Assembly: GCA_947495125.1 (NCBI GenBank)
Contig: CANLXL010000010.1
Location: 104,403 to 168,402 of the forward strand
Origin: an uncultured Flaviramulus sp.
GTDB taxonomy: Bacteria; Bacteroidota; Bacteroidia; Flavobacteriales; Flavobacteriaceae
Direction of reading: 5' to 3'
DNA: 64,000 bases
Each line of letters begins with the position of its first letter. The first letter of the stretch is position 1. The translations under genes and the position numbers were made by a program. The notes under the pieces are model-generated. The model worked only from the letters and a program-made list of their open reading frames with translations, was not told where the DNA came from and did no database searches. This document shows, in pieces, positions 9,901-16,046 of this stretch.

Positions 9901-10168
9901 TTAACCTTCCATTTACATCTAAAGCAAAACGTGATACATTGTGTCCTTCTCCAAGAGGAAATGACAATTCACCTTCCAGAACTTGATTTGTGGGATTATA
10001 GAAAAGCATATCATAAGTTGTTGTCGCTATATTACCCACAATATTAACTTGTATATCTAGCGATGATAGACCTAATTCTTTGTCTTTAACTTTTAGTTTT
10101 GGAGAGTTTTGAGTGTATCCAAATGCCATTATCAACAGCATAAGAATAAGCGGAAGTCTTGTTTTCAT
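6941..10168 (-). CDS. Exported VIT-VWA-TonB_C-TPR-DUF2135 protein
   Basis: A 1075-residue protein with a Sec signal peptide (cut near FGYTQ). The order of domains by eye is as follows. A VIT (inter-alpha-trypsin) domain spans about residues 25-150, with GELSFPLGEGHNVSRF and ARIYPIPPNGYKRVLLAYEQ. A VWA domain spans about 250-400, with the MIDAS start DASLS. An acidic linker is rich in VEE/IVE. A TonB C-terminal-like domain spans about 640-740 (IFPGCEGNNQELRNCFSKKV, then VLFAVSSEGIVSRIRV). TPR-like helices span about 800-930, and a C-terminal DUF2135 (about 950-1060) contains VDWNHNDTDIDLHIIDP. VIT-VWA proteins are typically metal-dependent adhesive or scaffold proteins. This gene stands alone, and its partner is unknown. 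Confidence 0.85.
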   Translation of the reverse strand: MKTRLPLILMLLIMAFGYTQNSPKLKVKDKELGLSSLDIQVNIVGNIATTTYDMLFYNPTNQVLEGELSFPLGEGHNVSRFALDVNGRLREAVVVDKELGRVAFEQVVRRGVDPALLEKGTGNNYKARIYPIPPNGYKRVLLAYEQELTYNNGDHYYNLPLSFKNKLNHFGLEITVFDQKGKPVIDNGNISGLEFSAWNKNYKTSVTKKNFIANKNISVKVPVSLDTKKILTYDNYFYVYKTLKPKKRLRDKPNEIALFWDASLSMKDRNIQKELKLLEGYFKHLTNVTVHFVSFSNTVLLDKQFKVVNGNWDKLKNTIEKTIYDGGTNYDIIYNLKNKVDAKLLFSEGITSLSEIGLDPVKPIFIINSITKSNHSVLNHLAESSNGAYINLSTKSNDEALSYFKYENYKYLGYESNLKNLEIYPKSPTSVTNDFSVSGKYLKGNETITLNFGYGNEIKQRVIINIKKSSTSFEQVKRIWAQKKLDNLEIKSKENKSQITKLGTEYGLVTDYTSLIVLENVMDYITYKITPPNELLEEYNKILARIESQKNVRHETTDFFMESPALPTAPDTIEIVQDEEIVEVEEMVVERVQSTGMLNAFSEVDDEVIESSEVSHLGLMLETNDSIDIPFTIIDKAPIFPGCEGNNQELRNCFSKKVSNHVKNHFNLEIANDLGLGSGRQRINVLFAVSSEGIVSRIRVRSPHPKITEEVKRVIRLLPHLKPGEQRDRPADVLYSLPIIFNLEENGQTIQVEQIEQQVPTPNYKIYSGELTIKKREVKTKYISQLRQVKNKEEAYNLYLVQREEHIKTPAYYIDISNYFKTQFNDLSYSHRILSNIAETDFDNYELLKVFAYQLQDSGEDDLAVFIFKRILELRPEDSQSYRDLALAYEAIGRCQKALDLYNGIITGKIYKGNHRRVFKGIALIAQNEIKHLIKKYKNDLDLSQIDKRLLEEVAYDIRVVVDWNHNDTDIDLHIIDPNLEECFYKHTSTKIGGHMSPDMTQGFGPEEFTLKQAVKGDYYIKIKYYGDRNQKVESPTFMKVTMYKYYGSKNETNETKIIRLTKKDDEEIIAKLSF

Positions 10169-10350
10169 GAAGGGTGAAAGATTAAAATTAATAGCTGTAA
10201 GATCTTAGTTACAAGTTTTATGCCGCTTTATTATTGTTTTCTTTGTAATTATATGAAAGGCCTCGTTTTTTTAATACATGTGCACCTCACACTCCTGAAC
10301 CTAGTCTGTTTTAATCTGTGGAATCAAGGGTTTAATTTTTATTTGAACTA

Positions 10351-10360
10351 AGGGTAACTA
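10351..10360 (+). repeat. GGGTAACTA motif, copy 1
   Basis: AGGGTAACTA in the otherwise empty 270-base spacer upstream of the VIT-VWA gene. Related copies occur at 11569-11592 and 20729-20740. Such motifs often border integrated elements in flavobacteria, but here they are short and could be chance. Confidence 0.25.
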
Positions 10361-10442
10361 TAAAGCTACTGATTTAAAATTTTTAAAAACGGATTTACGA
10401 AAAAAATATAAAACCAAACACGATTGAAGTCCATTAATATTT

Positions 10443-11366
10443 TTAAAGGGAGGAAGCGAGCCGGAACCCCAATGTGCCATAACCTAACCGGAAGGGGTTA
10501 CGATAGGCTACACGGCTTCTAGCGGGTTGGCTAGCCACACTACCACCTCGGAAAACACGATGCTGCCCTGTTGCAGGTCCCTTCGGATTATTTTCTGGAC
10601 TTTTACCATAATAGTTTTCATCATACCAATCGTTGCACCATTCAAATACATTGCCCGACATATCATACAATCCCAATTCATTGGCCTCTTTTTGTCCAAC
10701 AGGATGAGTATTTGGTCCGCTGTTGGCATAGGTCCAAGCTACGACATTGAAATCATTACTACCAGCATATTCAAATTTCTTGCTCTTTGCACCACCTCTT
10801 GCAGCATACTCCCATTCTGCTTCTGTAGGAAGGCGATAGTTCTTACCTGATTGAACATTCAGCTTTTTTATAAATGTCTGTATATCATCCCAGCTTACAG
10901 CTGTTACCGGGCAATCCATACAATCTTTACGACCGGAAGGATTGCTGCCCATAACCTGTTGCCATTGTGCCAACGTAGTTTCATATTTAGCTATTTTGAA
11001 ACTGCTTAGCGTAACATAATGTATTGGCTTTTCATTATTATTCTCATTGCCACCCATAGCAAACCGCCCGCCCTGCACTTTTACCATATCCGGCTCATTG
11101 ATATTTCCAGTTGCACTGAACGTCGTGAAAGAATCAGAATTAACCGCGGTTGCGTTTTCCGATATTTTCAAGTAGCTTGGCCACGACCGAATACCAGCAG
11201 CTAGTATGAGCAGAACTGTTAGTAATAGGTATTTCAGTGCTGTATTTTTTGCTGGCGGCTTCTCCATTCTTATAGTTTTCTTAATTTCTAAAGCTGCAAA
11301 AGTCGCTTTAGGTGCCGTTTCCAATTTGTCAAAATATAATAACCTTGGCATATAAATGTTTTGCAA
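10443..11366 (-). CDS. Membrane-anchored SUMF1/FGE-fold protein without catalytic cysteines
   Basis: The C-terminal 210 residues are a formylglycine-generating-enzyme fold (SUMF1, PF03781). Visible blocks are VQGGRFAMGG, YETTLAQWQQVMG, PVTAVSWDDIQTFIKKLN, YRLPTEAEWEYAARGG, GLYDMSGNVFEWCNDWY and RVFRGGSV, ending in LGFRLA. True FGE has a CxxxxC pair after RGGS; here that stretch reads SVASQPARSRVAYRN, with no cysteine. A sulfatase-maturing role is therefore unlikely, and a binding or structural role, as in GldJ/GldK relatives, fits better. A transmembrane segment lies near residues 44-60. An alternative ATG at 11267, just before MEKPPAKN, could be the real start. Base composition is visibly richer in G and C than the neighbours, which hints at acquisition. 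Confidence 0.8.
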   Translation of the reverse strand: MQNIYMPRLLYFDKLETAPKATFAALEIKKTIRMEKPPAKNTALKYLLLTVLLILAAGIRSWPSYLKISENATAVNSDSFTTFSATGNINEPDMVKVQGGRFAMGGNENNNEKPIHYVTLSSFKIAKYETTLAQWQQVMGSNPSGRKDCMDCPVTAVSWDDIQTFIKKLNVQSGKNYRLPTEAEWEYAARGGAKSKKFEYAGSNDFNVVAWTYANSGPNTHPVGQKEANELGLYDMSGNVFEWCNDWYDENYYGKSPENNPKGPATGQHRVFRGGSVASQPARSRVAYRNPFRLGYGTLGFRLASSL

Positions 11367-11435
11367 TGTCCCTTAATGTACCACTTTATTGGTCGCAGTT
11401 CTAGCACAAGCCTCCACCATTACCGCTAACAAATT

Positions 11436-11457
11436 GATAAACGCAATTGCGTTTATC
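11436..11457. repeat. 22-bp perfect palindrome
   Basis: A perfect 22-base palindrome centred on AATT: GATAAACGC, AATT, GCGTTTATC. It lies in the 770-base gene-poor stretch between the SUMF1-like gene and the histidine kinase, about 80 bases upstream of the former. It could be an operator or the relic of a mobile element. No coding sequence here is convincing. Confidence 0.6.
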
Positions 11458-11568
11458 TACATTAGATTTATTACAATAAAAATACAAAATATTCTTGCAA
11501 ATCGCTCTCACTCCGGAACCTATACTGATTTCTCCAGTGATATCAAGGATTTGCTTTTTAAGATGTTT

Positions 11569-11592
11569 AGGGTAACTAAAAGGGTAACCACT
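11569..11592 (+). repeat. Tandem GGGTAACTA/GGGTAACC motif
   Basis: Two adjacent copies of the GGGTAAC core (AGGGTAACTAAA then AGGGTAACCA). They resemble the single copies at 10351 and 20729. They may be leftover integrase binding sites of an earlier element; nothing else of that element remains except perhaps the fragment at 11751-11813. Confidence 0.3.
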
Positions 11593-11750
11593 TTTTTTAA
11601 GTATCAAATGTTCTATTGTAAATAAGCAAAAATTATTTTAACAGATAAAATATTCTTTACCATTTTGATTGAATTTCATCATTATCATCGTATTTTATTA
11701 TTCTACTTGAAAAATATTAATACTTGTAGGCATCTTCTTTTTTGGATCTA

Positions 11751-11813
11751 TTAAAACTCACTTTTTCTTGTTACCACTTGCATATCTTTAGGATAAATAC
11801 ATATTCTGCCCAT
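11751..11813 (-). pseudogene. Short remnant of a mobile-element-associated protein
   Basis: A 20-codon open stretch on the minus strand contains ICIYPKDMQVVT, which resembles from memory the start of small HTH-like proteins common on Bacteroidota integrative elements (ICIYPKDVQ.ITG). It then stops prematurely. The surrounding 11620-12140 has no intact gene on either strand. The assignment rests on a single motif. Confidence 0.3.
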
Positions 11814-12140
11814 TGGCTCAAAATTTAACACCTACTAACGATATTTATTTTTCAAATTGTGTAACGACGTAAGTTTGCATAGGTTTTCTTAAAGGTTGAT
11901 TTTGATTCTACATAAAATGCGATTGAATACAGACCGACTGTAAATATTCCAATTGATTCGAGTGCTTCATCACAAACAATGACTCTAGTGGGTGTGCCAA
12001 CAGGTACAGGGAATGATATTTACTTACTTTTGTTGAGTTCTTTCAATTGATTTATGATATTTGGCAATTAAGAAATAATCTCATAACTTAGATATCTCAA
12101 GTCCATCCGTTATTAAACTCGCTTGAAGTGACTGATATTT

Positions 12141-14234
12141 ATGCGGAAAATTCTTTTAATATTACTTTTGTGCTTTGTAGCAGTTTCATTTGCTCAAAAT
12201 GAGCGGAAACTAGATTCTCTGTACACTATTTGGAAAGATGATTCAAAAGTCGATTCTACTCGAGTTAAAGCATTCTATAATCATATTTACGATGGTTACT
12301 TGTTTTCTAAACCTGATAGCGCATTTATTCTAGGACAAGAATTACTTGATTTTTCGAAAAAAAACAGATATCCAAAAGGGCAAGTTTTGGGCTTAAATCT
12401 TCATGGTATTAGATATTCTATAGCCCAAGATTATGAACGTGCTGAGGAGGTGTTTTTGAGGAGTATAGAAGTTTTAAATCAAATAGGAGATGACAGAAAT
12501 ATTGCATCCACATATAACAATTTAGGTAATTTATCCAACCTTAGAACAGAATATGTAGAAGCGATAAAGTATTACAAGAATTCTTTAAAAGCAAGTGAAG
12601 AGTTAAAGGACAATAAATTAATATCAGCTTCTTTGAATAATATTGGTTCTGTTTATAGAAAACTTGGAAATTATTCTAGAGCTATTAGTTATTTTGAAAG
12701 GGGGCTCTCTATTTCAGAAAGTGAAAATGATAGTATTAGTATGGTTGCTTCATATAGTAATGTTGGAAATATTTATTTGTCTATCTCGGACAATGATAAT
12801 GCATTGAAATACTATAAGAAAGCTCTAGAAATATCTCAAAATCTAAAAAACTTTTCTGCGGTTGCTTCAATAAATGGAAATATTGGTTTAATCCATAATA
12901 GATTGGGACAATATGAATTTGCTTTGGCATCAGAAAATAACCGATTAAAATTCTATGAAGAAACCGGAGATAAAATTGGACTTACCAGCGCTCTAACTGC
13001 CATAGGAAATATCTACTCGAATTTAGATAGTCTCGACCAAGCAAAAAAGTCTTATGAAAAAAGCTTACAAATTTCAACTCAATATTCTTTAAAAACTGAA
13101 CAAAGTTTAGCAATTTATAATCTTGGAGTAGTACATTTTGAGCTTCGTAGGTATAATGAATCTATAAGAAAATGTTTGTTAAGTTACACTTTTTTTAAGG
13201 ACCAAAAAGATTTATCTTTTCAAAAAGAAGCCTGTAAATGCTTGTATGATTCATATAAAGCTAAAGGAGATACTCAGAAGGCCTTAAGTTATCATGAAGA
13301 AATGATGGCACTTAATGATAGTTTAAAACCAATAGAAACTGCAAAAAAATTGCAAAAAATGGAGTTTGAAAAACAAGTATTGGCAGACAGTTTGCTACAA
13401 GTGGAAAAAGAGTTAATAGTAGAAATAGCACATCAAAAAGAAAAAAACAAACTTACTTGGGGTTGGGGTGGTAGTTTAAGCGCCGTGTCTATACTTGCAT
13501 TTCTAGTGTTTAGAAATGTAAAACAGAAACAAAGAAAAGCAGAAGAGGAACGCCAGAAACAGATTGAAGAAAAAGAAAAAATCCTTAAAGATTTAGAGCT
13601 TCAGACCATTGATGCCATGATAGCTGGTCAAGAAAAAGAAAGACAGCGTCTAGCGGCAGACTTGCATGATAGCGTAGGAGCTACTTTGGCAGCAGCGAAA
13701 CTGCAATTCAACCATTTGATAAAGGACGAGATAGACAACAAAATAAGAGAAAAACTCATAAAAAAAACAAGTACACTTTTAGAAGATGCCTATGTAGAAA
13801 TACGTTCTATGGCACATTTGAAAAATGCTGGCGTAATAGCTAAAAATGGACTTTTACCAGCTGTGAAAAATCTTACGGATAATGCCTCTGGTATCAACGG
13901 CTTGTCTTTCGAAATCCAAAGTTTTGGATTGGAGCAGCGTTTGGATAATAGCCTTGAAATTTCAATTTTCCGAATCATACAAGAACTGGTAACCAATATC
14001 ATTAAACACGCCAATGCAACCAAAGGAATAGTTTATCTTACAAATCACGACAGCAACTTAAATGTCATGATAGAAGATAATGGCAAAGGGTTTAACCCAA
14101 AACAAATCAAAACTAACAAATCTGGTATGGGAATTTCTAGCATAGATAAACGTGTTGGACATTTGGAAGGCAAACTCAGTATAGAATCTGAACTAAATAA
14201 AGGAACTACAGTGATAATAGACATCCCCTTATGA
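12141..14234 (+). CDS. TPR-containing sensor histidine kinase (HisKA_3 type)
   Basis: A 697-residue sensor kinase with a signal peptide (LLCFVAVSFAQ). Seven or so tetratricopeptide repeats follow in the periplasm, about residues 60-390 (for example ASTYNNLGNLSNLRTEYVEA, then ASLNNIGSVYRKLGNYSRA). A coiled-coil stretch leads to one transmembrane segment near 434-456 (GWGGSLSAVSILAFLVF). The cytoplasmic part has a HisKA_3 dimerisation helix with the phospho-acceptor motif RLAADLHDSVGATL (His about 508). The HATPase comes next, with ELVTNIIKHANA, EDNGKGF and GMGISSIDKRV. Its stop overlaps the response regulator start by ATGA, so the two are one operon. The signal sensed is unknown. The TPR array suggests a protein or peptide ligand. 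Confidence 0.9.
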   Translation: MRKILLILLLCFVAVSFAQNERKLDSLYTIWKDDSKVDSTRVKAFYNHIYDGYLFSKPDSAFILGQELLDFSKKNRYPKGQVLGLNLHGIRYSIAQDYERAEEVFLRSIEVLNQIGDDRNIASTYNNLGNLSNLRTEYVEAIKYYKNSLKASEELKDNKLISASLNNIGSVYRKLGNYSRAISYFERGLSISESENDSISMVASYSNVGNIYLSISDNDNALKYYKKALEISQNLKNFSAVASINGNIGLIHNRLGQYEFALASENNRLKFYEETGDKIGLTSALTAIGNIYSNLDSLDQAKKSYEKSLQISTQYSLKTEQSLAIYNLGVVHFELRRYNESIRKCLLSYTFFKDQKDLSFQKEACKCLYDSYKAKGDTQKALSYHEEMMALNDSLKPIETAKKLQKMEFEKQVLADSLLQVEKELIVEIAHQKEKNKLTWGWGGSLSAVSILAFLVFRNVKQKQRKAEEERQKQIEEKEKILKDLELQTIDAMIAGQEKERQRLAADLHDSVGATLAAAKLQFNHLIKDEIDNKIREKLIKKTSTLLEDAYVEIRSMAHLKNAGVIAKNGLLPAVKNLTDNASGINGLSFEIQSFGLEQRLDNSLEISIFRIIQELVTNIIKHANATKGIVYLTNHDSNLNVMIEDNGKGFNPKQIKTNKSGMGISSIDKRVGHLEGKLSIESELNKGTTVIIDIPL

Positions 14235-14848
14235 TACGAGTAGCATTTGCTGAAGACCACTTAGCCTTGATTGACGGTATAAAACTTCTATTGAAATATG
14301 AAGAGGGTATAGAAATAGTTGGCACTACAAGTAATGGCGAAGATCTTCTCAATTTAGTCCGATTAAAAGAACCCAATGTGGTTATTACCGATATACAAAT
14401 GCCAAAAATGGATGGCATCACTGCTACTAAAATCATAAAAAAAGAATTTCCTCACATAAAAGTCTTGGCTTTCACTATGTTTGACCAGATAGATGCCATT
14501 AAACAAATGGTTGATGCTGGTGCCTCTGGCTATTTGCTTAAAAATTCTGCCTTAGAAGAAATACTAAAAGCCATAATATCCGTACATCAAGGTCGAACTT
14601 ATTTTGATGCTAATATAGAAGTGAATATTGATAGCCCATCCAAAAAAAAGAAAGGCATATTAACTAATCGCCAAAGAGAAATTTTACGACTAATAGGAGA
14701 AGGAAAAACCTCTAAAGAAATTGCCGAAGAGTTGTTTATTGGTGTACATACCGTCGACACGCATCGTAAAAATATGGTACGTATTCTAGGGCTCCATGGT
14801 AAAGGTGAACTCATGCGCTATGCTTTGGAAAAGAAGTATACGTTTTAA
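14231..14848 (+). CDS. NarL/LuxR-family response regulator
   Basis: A 205-residue regulator. The receiver domain (about 1-120) shows the acidic pair E8/D9, phospho-acceptor D54 in VVITDIQMPKMDG, and K104 in SGYLLKNS. The LuxR-type HTH (about 140-200) reads LTNRQREILRLIGEGKTSKEIA, then VHTVDTHRKNM. It is coupled to the kinase through an ATGA overlap and is almost certainly its partner. A 7-2-7 palindrome resembling the NarL heptamer arrangement (TACC...GGTA) lies 32 bases downstream and again at 15971, each in front of an exported protein gene. These are the best candidates for its targets. Confidence 0.92.
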   Translation: MIRVAFAEDHLALIDGIKLLLKYEEGIEIVGTTSNGEDLLNLVRLKEPNVVITDIQMPKMDGITATKIIKKEFPHIKVLAFTMFDQIDAIKQMVDAGASGYLLKNSALEEILKAIISVHQGRTYFDANIEVNIDSPSKKKKGILTNRQREILRLIGEGKTSKEIAEELFIGVHTVDTHRKNMVRILGLHGKGELMRYALEKKYTF

Positions 14849-14877
14849 TTTCTAAAAAATTTATAGAATATTTCTAA

Positions 14878-14927
14878 AAATACCTGCTATTGGGTATTTT
14901 TTTGTGTCTTCTATTTTCTGAATTTGC
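14878..14927 (+). promoter_or_regulatory. Duplicated leader, copy 1, with TACC-GGTA palindrome
   Basis: The inverted repeat TACCTGC-TA-TTGGGTA (14881-14896) is followed by a T-run and TTTGTGTCTTCTATTTTCTG. Over about 50 bases this differs from the second copy at 15968-16017 at three positions. The geometry, two 7-base half sites with a 2-base centre and TACC/GGTA ends, is that of NarL-type sites. The flanking A and T runs also let it fold as a terminator for the response regulator gene. It may serve either or both functions. Confidence 0.55.
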
Positions 14928-14954
14928 CATCATTATTAACCAAAACATTTAATT

Positions 14955-15713
14955 ATGAAAACTTTAAATTTAAAACCAGCTATTGTTTTATTCGCATTAA
15001 TATCATTTTTTAGTTGTGAAGATGATTTGGATTCTAACCAGGACTTTGTTGTCCCTGGATTAGCTCGATTCAAAGATATAGTTAAAGATGAAAATGGCAA
15101 TCCGGTTTCTGGGGCTCGAGTAGTAATTTGGGCTAATGATGCTAGGCATACAGATGTAACGGATGATAATGGTGAGTATAACATGCTAATTCCTGTTGAT
15201 GAATTTCCTACATCTGGACAAATAGCAATTTCAATGTCTAAAACTGGTTATAGACCACTAATTGCTACATATTCCACTCCAGTATCAGACCAAATTTTAT
15301 ACGGCATTTCACAAGCTATTATTGAATGCCCTGGTTGTGTTAATGTAATTGGTGATGAATCCGATTTGTATCACGTTGGTGATGATAATTATGCTGGAAG
15401 TGCAAATAGTCAATTTCAAAAGGGTTCAGACGACCCTGTTGGTATACCATTTCGATTCACTCTCCCCGTTACTTCTAAATTCAGGGTGGTATTTCTTGCC
15501 AAAGGAGTTCAAAATTATGGTTCTCGTATTTATTATGGAAATAATTCATCTTATGAAATAACAGCATCTGCATCTAATGGTAATTATTCTTTCTATTCAT
15601 ACACGTTTAACACTAATGCAGGTGTGAATTTTATTGCATTACTTACAGCAGAGAACGCTTCGGGAGATAAGGATGACTGGGAGTTTGTTGGTTTGCATGT
15701 TGAGGGCATATGA
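14955..15713 (+). CDS. Lipoprotein with carboxypeptidase-regulatory-like domain
   Basis: A 252-residue lipoprotein (lipobox near ISFFSC, residue about 22). A beta-sandwich of the CarboxypepD_reg type spans about 35-105, with KDENGNPVSGARVVIW and TDDNGEYNMLIP. The remaining 140 residues form a beta-rich domain with a CPGC pair and no recognised family. It has its own leader with the NarL-like palindrome, and the first codons (MKTLNLKP) resemble those of the gene at 16047 (MKTLNFK), so leader and start look duplicated together. It is a likely surface output of the adjacent two-component system. An enzymatic role cannot be read from the sequence. Confidence 0.75.
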   Translation: MKTLNLKPAIVLFALISFFSCEDDLDSNQDFVVPGLARFKDIVKDENGNPVSGARVVIWANDARHTDVTDDNGEYNMLIPVDEFPTSGQIAISMSKTGYRPLIATYSTPVSDQILYGISQAIIECPGCVNVIGDESDLYHVGDDNYAGSANSQFQKGSDDPVGIPFRFTLPVTSKFRVVFLAKGVQNYGSRIYYGNNSSYEITASASNGNYSFYSYTFNTNAGVNFIALLTAENASGDKDDWEFVGLHVEGI

Positions 15714-15788
15714 TTCAAGATTAATAATCAGCAATGCATATCATTCATTAGCAAATTATAGCGATAGTTATATCCATTATTGAATTCT

Positions 15789-15816
15789 AAAAACTCCTTA
15801 AAATTTAGGAGTTTTT
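15789..15816 (+). terminator. Rho-independent terminator
   Basis: AAAAACTCCT pairs with AGGAGTTTTT around a short AT-rich loop. It lies 75 bases after the lipoprotein gene and before the second copy of the duplicated leader. Confidence 0.8.
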
Positions 15817-15967
15817 CGTTATTGACAGTTCTAAGGCTTACTGGTATAGTGATCTGGAGCTACGACCTGGGCAAGTGTAACAGATGAGACTACAGGCTTT
15901 ATTCTCGTTTACTTCATTTAAATAGAACTATATTCAAAATAATTCTAAAATAGAACTCAGAACTTAA

Positions 15968-16017
15968 AAATACCCACTATTGGGTATTTTTTTGTGTCTT
16001 CTATTTTATGAATTTGC
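15968..16017 (+). promoter_or_regulatory. Duplicated leader, copy 2, with TACC-GGTA palindrome
   Basis: TACCCAC-TA-TTGGGTA (15971-15986) is a nearly perfect 7-2-7 inverted repeat close to the published NarL heptamer arrangement (TACYYMT-N2-AKRRGTA). The sequence from here to the start codon of the next gene parallels the copy at 14878. Unlike copy 1 it is not directly behind a gene, which already has a terminator at 15789, so a purely terminator role is less likely here. Confidence 0.6.
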
Positions 16018-16046
16018 AAAAGGAAATAACCAATAAACCTTTAATT

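Noticed and set aside
10443-11366. Sulfatase-maturing formylglycine-generating enzyme
   Set aside because: The cysteine pair needed for catalysis is absent and no sulfatase gene is in the window.
11389-11625. Overlapping open frames on both strands around the 22-bp palindrome
   Set aside because: They mirror each other across the palindrome, show no recognisable motif and lack a plausible start context.
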